NCBI RefSeq assembly: GCF_025486315.1
Contig: NZ_JAOOPY010000019.1
Location: forward strand, 31,021 to 95,020
From: Variovorax sp. N23
Lineage (GTDB): Bacteria > Pseudomonadota > Gammaproteobacteria > Burkholderiales > Burkholderiaceae_C
Direction of reading: 5' to 3'
DNA: 64,000 nt
In this document: positions 27,879 to 37,282 of the stretch, piece by piece
How positions within the stretch are numbered: position 1 is the first letter of the stretch
Layout of the letters: each line of letters begins with the position of its first letter
Program-made: the position numbers and the translations under genes
Notes under the pieces: generated by a model
Database searches by the model: none
What the model was told of the DNA's origin: nothing
Seen by the model: the letters and a program-made list of their open reading frames with translations, nothing else

Positions 27879-29173
27879 GCGACACGGTCGCCGCCACCCC
27901 GAACACCGCACCGAGCCGCTTCGGCGGCTGGTTCCGCCGTGCCGCCAAGAGCGGCATCGACGCATTGCCGATGCACCTGCCGGTGCGCCTGGGCGGCGGC
28001 AGCGTGTCGCAGACCAAGGCCGCGCCGATGCGCGTGCTGGGCTTCGACCAGTCGCTGCTGTGGGTCACGCTGGCGCTGCTGGCCTGGGGTCTGGTGATGG
28101 TCTATTCGGCCTCCATCGCGCTGCCGGACAACCCGCGTTTCGCGCGCGCCGGCTATGGGCCGATGTTCTTCCTGCTGCGCCATGTGCTGTTCATCTCGAT
28201 CGCCTTCGTCGCCGCGCTGCTGGCCTTCCAGATCCCGATGCAGACCTGGGAGCGCGTCGCGCCGTGGATCTTCGTCGTGTCGCTGCTGCTGCTGGTGCTG
28301 GTGCTCATCCCGCACGTGGGTCGCGTCGTCAACGGTGCACGTCGCTGGCTGCCGCTGGGCATCATGAACTTCCAGCCCTCCGAGCTCGCCAAGCTGGCGA
28401 TGGTGCTCTACGCCGCCAGCTACATGGTGCGCAAGATGGAGATCAAGGAACGCTTCTTCCGCGCTGTGCTGCCGATGGGCATCGCGGTGGTCGTGGTCGG
28501 CATGCTGCTGCTGGCCGAGCCCGACATGGGTGCCTTCATGGTGATCGCGATCATCGCGATGGGCATCCTGTTTCTGGGCGGCGTGAACGCGCGGATGTTC
28601 TTCGTTATCGCCACGCTGGTGGTGGCGGCCTTCGCGCTGATCGTGATGACCAGCGAATGGCGACGCGAGCGGATCTTCGCGTACCTCGATCCCTTCAGCG
28701 AAGCGCATGCGCTCGGCAAGGGCTACCAGCTGTCGCATGCACTCATCGCCATCGGCCGCGGCGAGATCTTCGGCGTGGGCCTGGGCGGCAGCGTCGAGAA
28801 GCTGCATTGGTTGCCCGAGGCGCACACCGACTTCCTGCTGGCCGTGCTGGGCGAGGAGTTCGGCCTGGTCGGGCTGCTGCTGGTCATCGGCCTGTTCCTG
28901 TGGCTGACGCGCCGCATCATGCACATCGGCCGCCAGGCGATCGCGCTCGACCGCGTGTTCTCCGGCCTGGTGGCGCAGGGCATCGGCATCTGGATCGGCT
29001 TCCAGTCCTTCATCAACATGGGCGTGAACCTGGGCGCGCTGCCGACCAAGGGCCTCGGCCTGCCGCTGATGAGCTTCGGCGGCTCGGCTATGCTGATGCA
29101 ACTGATCGCGCTGTCGATCGTGCTGCGCGTGGACTACGAGAACCGCGTGCTGATGCGGGGTGGTCGCGTATGA
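27875..29173 (+). CDS. ftsW: septal peptidoglycan glycosyltransferase FtsW
   Basis: A SEDS-family polymerase that extends glycan strands with FtsI. The 432-residue protein has about 10 membrane helices and SEDS motifs (FQPSELAKLAMVLYAA, LLAEPDMGAFMV, EEFGLVGLLL, LPLMSFGGSAML). An extended basic N-terminus of about 55 residues precedes the first helix. ATGA overlap with murD. Position between murD and murG distinguishes it from RodA, which is encoded at 51.5 kb. Confidence 0.96.
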   Translation: MSDTVAATPNTAPSRFGGWFRRAAKSGIDALPMHLPVRLGGGSVSQTKAAPMRVLGFDQSLLWVTLALLAWGLVMVYSASIALPDNPRFARAGYGPMFFLLRHVLFISIAFVAALLAFQIPMQTWERVAPWIFVVSLLLLVLVLIPHVGRVVNGARRWLPLGIMNFQPSELAKLAMVLYAASYMVRKMEIKERFFRAVLPMGIAVVVVGMLLLAEPDMGAFMVIAIIAMGILFLGGVNARMFFVIATLVVAAFALIVMTSEWRRERIFAYLDPFSEAHALGKGYQLSHALIAIGRGEIFGVGLGGSVEKLHWLPEAHTDFLLAVLGEEFGLVGLLLVIGLFLWLTRRIMHIGRQAIALDRVFSGLVAQGIGIWIGFQSFINMGVNLGALPTKGLGLPLMSFGGSAMLMQLIALSIVLRVDYENRVLMRGGRV

Positions 29174-30252
29174 CACGAACTGCACTCGTCATGGCAGGCG
29201 GCACGGGCGGACACATCTTCCCGGGCCTGGCCGTGGCCGAGGCGCTGCGCGACCGTGGCTGGGCGGTGCACTGGCTGGGCGCGCCCGGCGGCATGGAGCA
29301 GCAGCTCGTGCCGCCGCGCGGCTTCGCCTTCGAGCCGGTGCAGTTCGGCGGCCTGCGCGGCAAGGGGCCGCTCACGCTGCTGATGCTGCCGGCGCGCCTG
29401 CTGCGTGCCTTCGTCCAGAGCATCGGCGTGCTGCGCCGCGTGCGGCCCGACGTGGTCATCGGCCTGGGCGGCTACATCACCTTTCCGGGTGGCCTGATGA
29501 GCGTGCTGCTGGGCAAGCCGTTGGTGCTGCACGAGCAGAACTCGGTGGCCGGCCTCGCCAACAAGGTGCTGGCGAGCGTCGCCACCCGGGTGTTCACGGC
29601 CTTCCCCAACGTGCTGAAGAACGCGCAGTGGGTGGGCAACCCCTTGCGCGAAGCCTTCGTGTCGCAGCCCGATCCGGTCACGCGCTTCACCGGCCGCACC
29701 GGCCCGCTCAAGTTGCTGGTGGTGGGCGGGAGCCTGGGCGCGAAGGCGCTCAACAGCATCGTGCCCAAGGCTCTGGCGCGCATCGCGCCGGCGCAGCGGC
29801 CGATCGTGATGCACCAGAGCGGCGCCCGGCAGATCGACGACCTGCGCGCCAACTACGTGGCCGCCGGCGTCGAGGCCGAACTCACGCCCTTCATCGACGA
29901 CACCGCCACCGCCTACGCCACCGCCGACCTGATCGTCGCGCGCGCCGGTGCCAGCACCGTCACCGAAATCGCAGCCGTCGGCGCCGCGGCGCTGTTCGTG
30001 CCTTTCCCTTCCGCGGTCGACGACCACCAGACCACCAACGCGCGCTTCCTCGTGGATGCGGGCGGCGGCTGGCTGGTCCAGCAGACCGAACTCACGCCTG
30101 AATTGTTGGCCGACTTGCTCCAGAAACTCGAACGAACCACGCTGGTGGACAAGGCCGTGAAGGCCAAGACAATGCAGAAGACCGAGGCGGTCAGCGCCGT
30201 AGTGCTGGCCTGCGAAGAACTTGCAGCGAAAAAGCGCGGAGGCGGCGCATGA
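29170..30252 (+). CDS. murG: UDP-GlcNAc:lipid I GlcNAc transferase
   Basis: MurG makes lipid II on the cytoplasmic face of the membrane. Family motifs are GGTGGHIFPGLAVA (residues 10-23), GGYITFPGG, HEQNSVAGLANK, GGSLGAKALN and ARAGASTVTEI with the final VDDHQTTNA loop. It has 360 residues. ATGA overlap with ftsW. Confidence 0.97.
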   Translation: MTRTALVMAGGTGGHIFPGLAVAEALRDRGWAVHWLGAPGGMEQQLVPPRGFAFEPVQFGGLRGKGPLTLLMLPARLLRAFVQSIGVLRRVRPDVVIGLGGYITFPGGLMSVLLGKPLVLHEQNSVAGLANKVLASVATRVFTAFPNVLKNAQWVGNPLREAFVSQPDPVTRFTGRTGPLKLLVVGGSLGAKALNSIVPKALARIAPAQRPIVMHQSGARQIDDLRANYVAAGVEAELTPFIDDTATAYATADLIVARAGASTVTEIAAVGAAALFVPFPSAVDDHQTTNARFLVDAGGGWLVQQTELTPELLADLLQKLERTTLVDKAVKAKTMQKTEAVSAVVLACEELAAKKRGGGA

Positions 30253-31706
30253 AGCACGCGATTCGCCACATCCACTTCGTCGGTATCGGCGGCGCCGGCA
30301 TGAGCGGCATCGCCGAGGTGCTGCTCAACCTGGGCTACCGCATCTCCGGTTCCGACCTGTCGGACAGCGTCACGCTGCGCCGCCTCGCCGGCCTGGGCAT
30401 CGCGACCCACGTGGGCCACGCCGCGGCGAACATCGCGGGCGCCGACGCCGTCGTGACGTCGACCGCGGTGCAGGCCGACAACCCCGAGGTGATCGCCGCG
30501 CGCGAGCGGAAGATCCCCGTGGTGCCGCGCGCCCTGATGCTGGCCGAGCTGATGCGCCTGAAGCAGGGCATTGCCATTGCCGGCACGCACGGCAAGACGA
30601 CGACGACCAGCCTGGTGGCCAGCGTGCTGGCCGCGGCCGGGCTCGACCCGACCTTCGTGATCGGCGGGCGCCTGAACAGCGCCGGCGCCAACGCGCAGCT
30701 GGGCAGCGGCGACTACATCGTGGTCGAGGCCGACGAATCCGACGCGTCCTTCCTGAACCTGCTGCCGGTGATGGCGGTGGTCACGAACATCGACGCCGAT
30801 CACATGGAGACCTACGGGCACGACTTCGGCAACCTGAAGAAGGCCTTCGTCGACTTCCTGCACCGCATGCCCTTCTACGGCGTGGCGATCCTGTGCACCG
30901 ACGATGCTGCGGTGCGTGACATCGTGCCCGAGGTGACCTGCCCGGTGACCAGTTACGGCTTCAACGAAGACGCCCAGGTGCGCGCCGTCAACGTGCGCGC
31001 GGTCGGCGCGCAGATGCATTTCACCGCGCAGCGCCGCAATGGCATCACGCTGCCGGACCTGGACATCGTGCTGAACCTGGCCGGCGAACACAACGTGCTG
31101 AATGCGCTGTCGGTGATCGCGGTGGCCGTCGAGCTCGGTGTGCCCGACGAGGCCGTGCAGCGTGGCCTGGCCGACTTCAAGGGTGTGGGCCGGCGCTTCC
31201 AGAGCTATGGCGACGTGCCGGTGAAGGACGCGCAGGCGGCCGAGGCCTTCACGCTGATCGAGGACTACGGCCACCACCCGGTCGAGATGGCGGCCACCAT
31301 CGCCGCGGCGCGCGGCGCCTTCCCGGGCCGCCGCCTGATGCTGGCCTTCCAGCCGCACCGCTACACCCGCACGCGCGACTGCTTCGAGGACTTCGTCAAG
31401 GTGCTGGGCACGGCCGACGCCGTGCTGCTGGGCGAGGTCTACGCGGCCGGCGAGGCGCCGATCGTGGCGGCCGACGGCCGCTCGCTGGCGCGTGCGCTGC
31501 GCGTGGCCGGCAAGGTCGAGCCGGTGTTCGTCGACGAGATCGGCACGATGGCGCAGGCCATCCTCGACAACGCGCGCGACGGCGACGTCGTCATCTGCAT
31601 GGGGGCGGGCTCGATCGGTGCGGTGCCGGCCCGCGTGGTCGAACTCGGCGGCACGGCCGCCTTGCCGAAGCCCGGATCTTTCACACGCGAGGGACGTGCA
31701 CTGTGA
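30249..31706 (+). CDS. murC: UDP-MurNAc:L-Ala ligase
   Basis: MurC starts the stem peptide. The N-terminal nucleotide-sugar domain (HFVGIGGAGMSGIAEVL), the P-loop GTHGKTTTT and EDYGHHPVEM are as expected; 485 residues. ATGA overlap with murG and a GTGA overlap with ddl. A paralogous ligase, Mpl, is encoded at 56-57.6 kb for recycling. Confidence 0.97.
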   Translation: MKHAIRHIHFVGIGGAGMSGIAEVLLNLGYRISGSDLSDSVTLRRLAGLGIATHVGHAAANIAGADAVVTSTAVQADNPEVIAARERKIPVVPRALMLAELMRLKQGIAIAGTHGKTTTTSLVASVLAAAGLDPTFVIGGRLNSAGANAQLGSGDYIVVEADESDASFLNLLPVMAVVTNIDADHMETYGHDFGNLKKAFVDFLHRMPFYGVAILCTDDAAVRDIVPEVTCPVTSYGFNEDAQVRAVNVRAVGAQMHFTAQRRNGITLPDLDIVLNLAGEHNVLNALSVIAVAVELGVPDEAVQRGLADFKGVGRRFQSYGDVPVKDAQAAEAFTLIEDYGHHPVEMAATIAAARGAFPGRRLMLAFQPHRYTRTRDCFEDFVKVLGTADAVLLGEVYAAGEAPIVAADGRSLARALRVAGKVEPVFVDEIGTMAQAILDNARDGDVVICMGAGSIGAVPARVVELGGTAALPKPGSFTREGRAL

Positions 31707-32671
31707 GCAGCGAATCCATTCAATCCTTCGGCAAGGTCGCAGTGCTCTTCGGCGGCACCTCGGCCGAGCGCGAGATCTCGATCCTGTCGGGCACCGGCGT
31801 GCTGGAGGCGCTGCGCGCACGCGGCGTCGACGCGCATGCCTTCGACCCGGCCGAGCGCGACCTGGTCGAGCTCAAGCGCGAAGGCTTCGCGCGCTGCTTC
31901 ATCGCGCTGCACGGCCGCCATGGCGAAGACGGCACGGTGCAGGGCGCGCTCGAACTGCTGGGCATCCCCTACACCGGTTCGGGCGTGATGGCCTCGAGCG
32001 TGGCGATGGACAAGGTCATGACCAAGCGCATCTGGCAGGCCGATGGCCTGCCGACGCCCAAGTACGTGCGCCTGGCCGCCGACCAGCAAAGCCGCGAGCA
32101 GATCATGGCGGTGCCCGACGTGCTCGGCCTGCCCGTGATCGTGAAGCCGCCGCGCGAAGGCTCGTCGATCGGCGTGACCAAGGTCGAGGGCTACTCGCAG
32201 ATGCAGGACGCGGTGGCGCTGTCGGCCAAGTACGACGCCGACGTGCTGTGCGAGGAGTTCATCGAGGGCGAGGAAGTCACCTGCGCCGTGCTCGGCCACG
32301 GGCTCGACGCGCAGGCGCTGCCGGTGGTGCGCATCGCCGCGCCCGAGGGCGCCTACGACTACCAGAACAAGTACTTCACCGACGACGTGAAGTACCACTG
32401 CCCGAGCGGGCTGCCCGAGGCAGAGGAGAAGGAGATCCAGCGCCTCACGCTGGCGGCCTACCGCACGCTCGGCTGCCGCGGCTGGGGCCGCTCCGACGTG
32501 ATGATCCGCGCCAGCGACCGCAAGCCCTTCCTGCTGGAGATGAACACCTCGCCCGGCATGACGACCCATTCGCTGGTGCCGATGTCGGCGCGTGCGGTGG
32601 GCATCGCCTACGAAGACCTGTGCGTGCGCGTGCTGGCCTCCGCAGCACTGGACTCGGAAGGCAAGGTCTGA
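31703..32671 (+). CDS. ddl: D-alanine:D-alanine ligase
   Basis: An ATP-grasp enzyme of 322 residues that makes the D-Ala-D-Ala added by MurF. VAVLFGGTSAEREISI at the N-terminus, HGRHGEDGTVQGALELLGIPYTGSG, and the C-terminal EMNTSPGMTTHSLVP are diagnostic. The start is GTG, overlapping the murC stop (GTGA). Its place in the dcw cluster matches DdlB of E. coli. Confidence 0.97.
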   Translation: MSSESIQSFGKVAVLFGGTSAEREISILSGTGVLEALRARGVDAHAFDPAERDLVELKREGFARCFIALHGRHGEDGTVQGALELLGIPYTGSGVMASSVAMDKVMTKRIWQADGLPTPKYVRLAADQQSREQIMAVPDVLGLPVIVKPPREGSSIGVTKVEGYSQMQDAVALSAKYDADVLCEEFIEGEEVTCAVLGHGLDAQALPVVRIAAPEGAYDYQNKYFTDDVKYHCPSGLPEAEEKEIQRLTLAAYRTLGCRGWGRSDVMIRASDRKPFLLEMNTSPGMTTHSLVPMSARAVGIAYEDLCVRVLASAALDSEGKV

Positions 32672-32675
32672 CGAC

Positions 32676-33458
32676 ATGGCCACGACCGCACCCGTCCCCT
32701 TCGACGTCAAGCTCATGAACCTCACGGCGACGCTGGTCTTCGCCGTGTTCGGTGTCGTGCTGCTGGCGGCGGGGGCCTGGTGGGTGCTGCGCCAGCCCTT
32801 TTTCCCGATCGTCGGCATCAAGGTCGACGGCGAGGTGACGCACAACAACGCGGTCACGCTGCGCGCCAACGTGGCGCCGCAGCTGGCGGGCAACTTCTTC
32901 ACCGTCGACCTGGCGCGTGCGCGCACGGCCTTCGAGTCGGTGCCCTGGGTGCGCAAGGCGGTGGTGCGGCGCGAGTTCCCGAACAAGCTGCGCGCCACGC
33001 TGACCGAGCAGGTGGCGGTCGCGCACTGGGGCGACGAGGCGGGCTCGAAGCTGGTCAACGGCTTCGGCGAGGTCTTCGAGGCCAACGTGGCCGAGGTCGA
33101 CGACCAGCTGCCGCGGCTCGACGGCCCGATCGAACAGGCCGGCCAGGTGCTCGGCATGTACCGCCTGCTGGCGCCGCTGTTCCAGCCCTACGAGCTGAGC
33201 GTGGTCGAGCTCGGCCTGTCGAGCCGCGGCAGCTGGCACGTGCTGCTCGACAGCGGCGCGCTCGTCGAACTGGGCCGCGGCCGCAGCGAGGAAGTCGTGG
33301 CCCGCACCGAGCGCTTTCTGCGCACCGTGTCGCAGGTGGCTGCGCAGTACGGCCGCACCGTCGCCTCGGTGGAAGGCGCGGACCTGCGGCACAACGAAGG
33401 CTATGCGCTGCGAATGCGCGGCGTCACCACGGTCGTCAACGACCCCAAGAAGAAATAA
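32676..33458 (+). CDS. ftsQ: cell division protein FtsQ
   Basis: A 260-residue bitopic protein: a short cytoplasmic N-terminus, a membrane helix (TLVFAVFGVVLLAAGAWWVL), a POTRA domain (about 50-120, FFPIVGIKVDGEVTHNN), then the FtsQ beta domain. It recruits FtsB/FtsL to the divisome. The ATG at 32676 follows the ddl stop by 4 bp; the longer open frame upstream lies inside ddl. Confidence 0.95.
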   Translation: MATTAPVPFDVKLMNLTATLVFAVFGVVLLAAGAWWVLRQPFFPIVGIKVDGEVTHNNAVTLRANVAPQLAGNFFTVDLARARTAFESVPWVRKAVVRREFPNKLRATLTEQVAVAHWGDEAGSKLVNGFGEVFEANVAEVDDQLPRLDGPIEQAGQVLGMYRLLAPLFQPYELSVVELGLSSRGSWHVLLDSGALVELGRGRSEEVVARTERFLRTVSQVAAQYGRTVASVEGADLRHNEGYALRMRGVTTVVNDPKKK

Positions 33459-33478
33459 GCGAACACCGAGGACATTCC

Positions 33479-34708
33479 ATGCCCAAAGAATACAAAGACC
33501 TGGTCGTCGGCCTCGACATCGGCACCGCCAAGGTGATGGTGGTGGTGGCCGAGGTGCTGCCCAACGGCGAACTCAAGCTCGCCGGCCTCGGCGTGGCGCC
33601 GAGCAACGGCCTCAAGCGCGGCGTGGTGGTCAACATCGACGCCACGGTGCAGAGCATCCAGCAGGCGCTGAAAGAAGCCGAGCTGATGGCCGATTGCAAG
33701 ATCGGCCGCGTCTACACCGGCATCACCGGCAGCCACATCCGCGGCATCAACTCCAGCGGCATGGTGGCGGTGAAGGACAAGGAAGTGACGCCGGCCGACG
33801 TGGCCCGCGTGGTCGAGACGGCGCGCGCCATCAACATCTCGAGCGACCAGCGGCTGCTGCTGGTCGAGCCGCAGGAATTCGTGATCGACGGCCAGGACGT
33901 GAAGGAGCCGATCGGCATGAGCGGCATGCGCCTGGAGGCCAAGGTGCACATCGTGACGGGCGCGCAGAGCGCGGCCGAGAACATCATCAAGTGCGTGCGC
34001 CGCTGCGGTCTCGAGGTCGACCAGCTGATGCTGAACCCGCTGGCCTCGAGCCAGGCGGTGCTGACCGAGGACGAGCGCGAACTGGGCGTGTGCCTGGTCG
34101 ACATCGGCGCGGGCACGACCGACGTGGCGATCTTCACCAACGGCGCGATCCGCCACACGGCGGTGATCCCGATCGCCGGCGACCTGATCACCAGCGACAT
34201 CGCGATGGCGCTGCGCACGCCGACCAAGGACGCCGAGGACATCAAGGTCGAGAACGGCTACGCCAAGCAGCTGCTGGCCGACCCCGACACGCAGGTCGAG
34301 GTGCCGGGCCTGGGCGACCGCGGCCCGCGCATGCTGAGCAAGCAGGCGCTGGCCGGGGTGATCGAGCCGCGCGTCGAGGAGATCTTCTCGCTGGTGCAGC
34401 AGGTGGTGCGCGAGTCGGGCTACGAGGAGGTGCTGTCGTCCGGCATCGTGCTGACCGGCGGCAGTGCGGTGATGCCGGGCATGGTCGAACTCGGCGAGGA
34501 CATCTTCCTCAAGCCGGTGCGCCGCGGCATCCCGAAGTATTCGAGCGCGTTGTCCGACATGGTGGCCCAGCCCCGTGCGGCTACCGTCATGGGTCTGCTC
34601 GAGGAAGCACGTTTTGCACGCATGCGCGGCTACAAGGTCGCGCAGAAGAACGGATCGGTCAAAACCGCATTCGGACGGTTCAAAGACTTCATCGTGGGGA
34701 ACTTCTGA
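33479..34708 (+). CDS. ftsA: cell division protein FtsA
   Basis: An actin-like ATPase of 409 residues that tethers FtsZ to the membrane. The phosphate loops (VVGLDIGTAKV, VDIGAGTTDVAIF) and the SHS2 insert (about 85-165) are visible. The C-terminal amphipathic membrane-targeting helix is FGRFKDFIVGNF. GAGGA lies 6 nt before the ATG. It follows ftsQ by 20 bp. Confidence 0.97.
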   Translation: MPKEYKDLVVGLDIGTAKVMVVVAEVLPNGELKLAGLGVAPSNGLKRGVVVNIDATVQSIQQALKEAELMADCKIGRVYTGITGSHIRGINSSGMVAVKDKEVTPADVARVVETARAINISSDQRLLLVEPQEFVIDGQDVKEPIGMSGMRLEAKVHIVTGAQSAAENIIKCVRRCGLEVDQLMLNPLASSQAVLTEDERELGVCLVDIGAGTTDVAIFTNGAIRHTAVIPIAGDLITSDIAMALRTPTKDAEDIKVENGYAKQLLADPDTQVEVPGLGDRGPRMLSKQALAGVIEPRVEEIFSLVQQVVRESGYEEVLSSGIVLTGGSAVMPGMVELGEDIFLKPVRRGIPKYSSALSDMVAQPRAATVMGLLEEARFARMRGYKVAQKNGSVKTAFGRFKDFIVGNF

Positions 34709-34812
34709 GATGAAGTACCACCCCCTCTGGCTGGCCCGCGGCAGTCCGCCCCGGCACTTCAACGAGCGATGGCGGCGGACCGGTCCGCCATCCCCACGAG
34801 CAACCGGTCCGC
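34709..34812. repeat. GC-rich intergenic repeat between ftsA and ftsZ
   Basis: ATGAAGTACCACCCCC (34711-34726) differs by one base from the start of the hslV-hslU spacer and, like it, begins 2-3 nt after a stop codon. The rest is different but also dyad-rich: GATGGCGG and CCGCCATC flank a CGGACCGG core, and a second ACCGGTCCG copy follows. It may fold in the transcript and separate ftsA from ftsZ expression. Confidence 0.6.
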
Positions 34813-34868
34813 GCACAGAAAAATAGTTCAGAAACACACGGCAACTGCAAGAAATCTAGGAGTCCCAA

Positions 34869-36077
34869 ATGGCCATCGAAATGATCGAAATGGAAGAGTT
34901 CAACCAAGGCACGCAGATCAAGGTGATCGGCGTGGGCGGCGGTGGCGGCAACGCGGTCGCGCACATGATCGAGCGTGGCGTGCAGGGCGTTCAGTTCGCC
35001 TGCGCCAACACCGATGCCCAGGCGCTGTCGCGCAGCAACGCGCCCAAGCTGATCCAGCTGGGCAACAACGGCCTGGGCGCCGGCGGCAAGCCCGAGAAGG
35101 GCCGTGACGCGGCCGAACTCGCGGTCGACGAGATCCGCGCGGCGATCGACGGCGCGCACATGCTGTTCATCACCGCCGGCATGGGCGGCGGCACCGGCAC
35201 CGGCGCGGCGCCGGTCATCGCCCGCATCGCCAAGGAGATGGGCATCCTCACCGTCGGCGTGGTGACCAAGCCCTTCGACTGGGAAGGCGGCAAGCGCATG
35301 AACAACGCCGACAGTGGCCTGGCCGAACTCGAGGCCAACGTCGACTCGCTGATCGTGATCCTCAACGAGAAGCTGCTCGAGGTGCTGGGCGACGACGTGA
35401 CGCAGGCCGAGGCCTTCGCGCATGCCAACGACGTGCTGAAGAACGCCGTCGGCGGCATCTCGGAGATCATCAACGAGTACGGCGGCGTGAACGTCGACTT
35501 CGAGGACGTGCGCACGGTGATGGGCGAGCCCGGCAAGGCCATGATGGGCACGGCTGCGGCCAGCGGCCCGGACCGCGCCCGCATCGCCGCCGAGCAGGCC
35601 GTGGCCTGCCCGCTGCTCGAGGGCATCGATCTGTCGGGCGCCAAGGGCGTGCTGGTGCTGGTGACGGCCTCGAAGGGCTCGCTGAAGCTGGCCGAATCGA
35701 AGCTGGCGATGAACACCATCCGCGCCTACGCCTCGCCGGACGCGCACGTCATCTACGGCGCCGCCTACGACGAGAACCTGGGCGACGAGATGCGCGTGAC
35801 GGTGGTGGCCACCGGCCTGTCGCGTGCCGATGCACGCCGTCAGGCGCCGACGCTGGAAGTGATCCGCACCGGCACCGACAACATCCCGTTCACCGTCCCG
35901 ACCCTGGGCGGCATGGGCCAGACCGGCGCGCACGGCCAGCCCAACTACGAAGGCATGGCGGTGCCCAGCGTGTGGCGCACCAACCGCACGATGGCGGCGG
36001 CCAAGGTCGACGCGCTGTCCTCGGGCGGCATGGACGACTTCGAGATCCCTGCGTTTCTGCGTCGGCAAGCCGACTGA
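34869..36077 (+). CDS. ftsZ: cell division GTPase FtsZ
   Basis: The tubulin-like GTPase that forms the Z ring. The signature GGGTGTG lies in MGGGTGTGAAPVIARIA (about residues 105-120), and the T7-loop NVDFEDVRTVM is present. The C-terminal conserved peptide DDFEIPAFLRRQAD, which binds FtsA and other anchors, is intact. At 402 residues the linker is of ordinary length. AGGAGT lies 7 nt before the ATG. Confidence 0.98.
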   Translation: MAIEMIEMEEFNQGTQIKVIGVGGGGGNAVAHMIERGVQGVQFACANTDAQALSRSNAPKLIQLGNNGLGAGGKPEKGRDAAELAVDEIRAAIDGAHMLFITAGMGGGTGTGAAPVIARIAKEMGILTVGVVTKPFDWEGGKRMNNADSGLAELEANVDSLIVILNEKLLEVLGDDVTQAEAFAHANDVLKNAVGGISEIINEYGGVNVDFEDVRTVMGEPGKAMMGTAAASGPDRARIAAEQAVACPLLEGIDLSGAKGVLVLVTASKGSLKLAESKLAMNTIRAYASPDAHVIYGAAYDENLGDEMRVTVVATGLSRADARRQAPTLEVIRTGTDNIPFTVPTLGGMGQTGAHGQPNYEGMAVPSVWRTNRTMAAAKVDALSSGGMDDFEIPAFLRRQAD

Positions 36078-36140
36078 GGCCGACCGTGTGACTATGGAGG
36101 CCATAGCGAGCCGCGCGTTTCGGCGCGCGCCTCGCGCTCC

Positions 36141-36146
36141 TAAAAT
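36141..36146 (+). promoter_or_regulatory. -10 element of lpxC, 7 nt before its GTG
   Basis: TAAAAT matches the -10 consensus at 5 of 6 bases and ends 7 nt before the lpxC GTG at 36154. The start codon would be at or next to the transcript start. No clear -35 and no Shine-Dalgarno sequence is seen. It gives lpxC an expression route independent of ftsZ. Confidence 0.5.
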
Positions 36147-36153
36147 CACGGCC

Positions 36154-37077
36154 GTGCTGCAACAACGAACGCTCAAGTCCATCACCCGCGCCGTCGGCGT
36201 GGGGCTGCACAGCGGGCAACGGGTGGAGCTGACACTGCGCCCGTCGGCGCCGGACACGGGCATCGTGTTCCGACGCGTCGATCTGCCCGAGCCGGTGGAC
36301 ATCCCGATGACGGCCGAGGCCGTCACCGACACGCGCCTCGCATCGACCGTCTCAAACGGCGGCGCCAAGGTGCAGACCGTCGAGCACCTGATGTCGGCCT
36401 GTGCCGGCCTGGGCATCGACAATCTGGTCATCGACATCACGGCCGACGAAGTGCCGATCCTCGACGGGTCGGCATCGTCGTTCGTCTTTCTTCTTCAGAG
36501 CGCGGGCATCGTGCTGCAGCAGGCGCCGCGCCGCTTCATCCGCGTGGTGAAGCCGGTCGAGGTGCGCGAGGGCGACGGTGCCAACGCCAAGTGGGCGCGG
36601 CTCGAGCCGTACCATGGCTTCAAGCTGAGCTTCGAGATCGACTTCGATCACCGTGTGGTCGACTCGACCGGCCAGCGCGTGGAGTTCGACCTGGGGAGCG
36701 GCTCGTACAGCCGCGACATCGCGCGCGCACGCACCTTCGGCTTCACCAAGGAAGTCGAGTACATGCGCAGCAAGGGCCTGGCGCTCGGCGGCGGGCTCGA
36801 CAACGCGATCGTCATGGACGACACCAAGGTGCTGAACGTCGGCGGCCTGCGCTACGACGACGAATTCGTGAAGCACAAGATCCTCGACGCGATGGGCGAC
36901 CTGTACGTGATCGGCCGCCCGCTGCTGGCGGCCTACAGCGCGTTCCGCTCGGGCCACGCCATGAACAACCAGCTGTTGCGCGAACTGCTGCGGCACGAGG
37001 ACGCCTACGAGATCGTCACCTTCGACGACGAGAAGCTCGCCCCTGCCGGCTTCGCCGAAGTGGCGCGCGCCTGGTAA
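36154..37077 (+). CDS. lpxC: UDP-3-O-acyl-N-acetylglucosamine deacetylase
   Basis: LpxC commits UDP-acyl-GlcNAc to lipid A. The zinc ligands are in EHLMSA and in KHKILDAMGD, and the catalytic Glu is in VPILDGSASSF. With the GTG at 36154 the product (MLQQRTLKSITRAVGVGLHSG) has 307 residues, matching E. coli (305). An upstream in-frame start at 36088 would add 22 residues without homology. The position after ftsZ is the usual one. Confidence 0.96.
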   Translation: MLQQRTLKSITRAVGVGLHSGQRVELTLRPSAPDTGIVFRRVDLPEPVDIPMTAEAVTDTRLASTVSNGGAKVQTVEHLMSACAGLGIDNLVIDITADEVPILDGSASSFVFLLQSAGIVLQQAPRRFIRVVKPVEVREGDGANAKWARLEPYHGFKLSFEIDFDHRVVDSTGQRVEFDLGSGSYSRDIARARTFGFTKEVEYMRSKGLALGGGLDNAIVMDDTKVLNVGGLRYDDEFVKHKILDAMGDLYVIGRPLLAAYSAFRSGHAMNNQLLRELLRHEDAYEIVTFDDEKLAPAGFAEVARAW

Positions 37078-37100
37078 CGGCAACGCCGGCGAACCGACCG

Positions 37101-37277
37101 ATGCTGCTGTTCCGCTGGGCCATCCTGCTGCTGCTGCTCGTGGCCGGCGTGTCCTTCGCGTTCTATGCGGGCACCGGGCAGATCAAATACCGGCGCTTCG
37201 GCTGGATCGTGCTCAAGTGGACGCTCCTGGCGGCCTTCGGCTTCTTCGCCGTGCTGATCGCCGAGCGCGTGGCCTGA
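37101..37277 (+). CDS. small two-helix membrane protein
   Basis: The 58-residue ORF contains two hydrophobic segments (WAILLLLLVAGVSFAFYAG and VLKWTLLAAFGFFAVLIAE) joined by a short basic loop (QIKYRRFG). It begins 23 bp after lpxC on the same strand and is probably co-transcribed. I know no function; similar small proteins are found next to lpxC in relatives. No obvious Shine-Dalgarno sequence. Confidence 0.7.
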   Translation: MLLFRWAILLLLLVAGVSFAFYAGTGQIKYRRFGWIVLKWTLLAAFGFFAVLIAERVA

Positions 37278-37282
37278 AGGTT

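Noticed and set aside
36088..36153. Upstream start of lpxC
   Set aside because: The extra residues are not LpxC-like and would place the TAAAAT element inside the coding region; GTG 36154 gives the normal family length.
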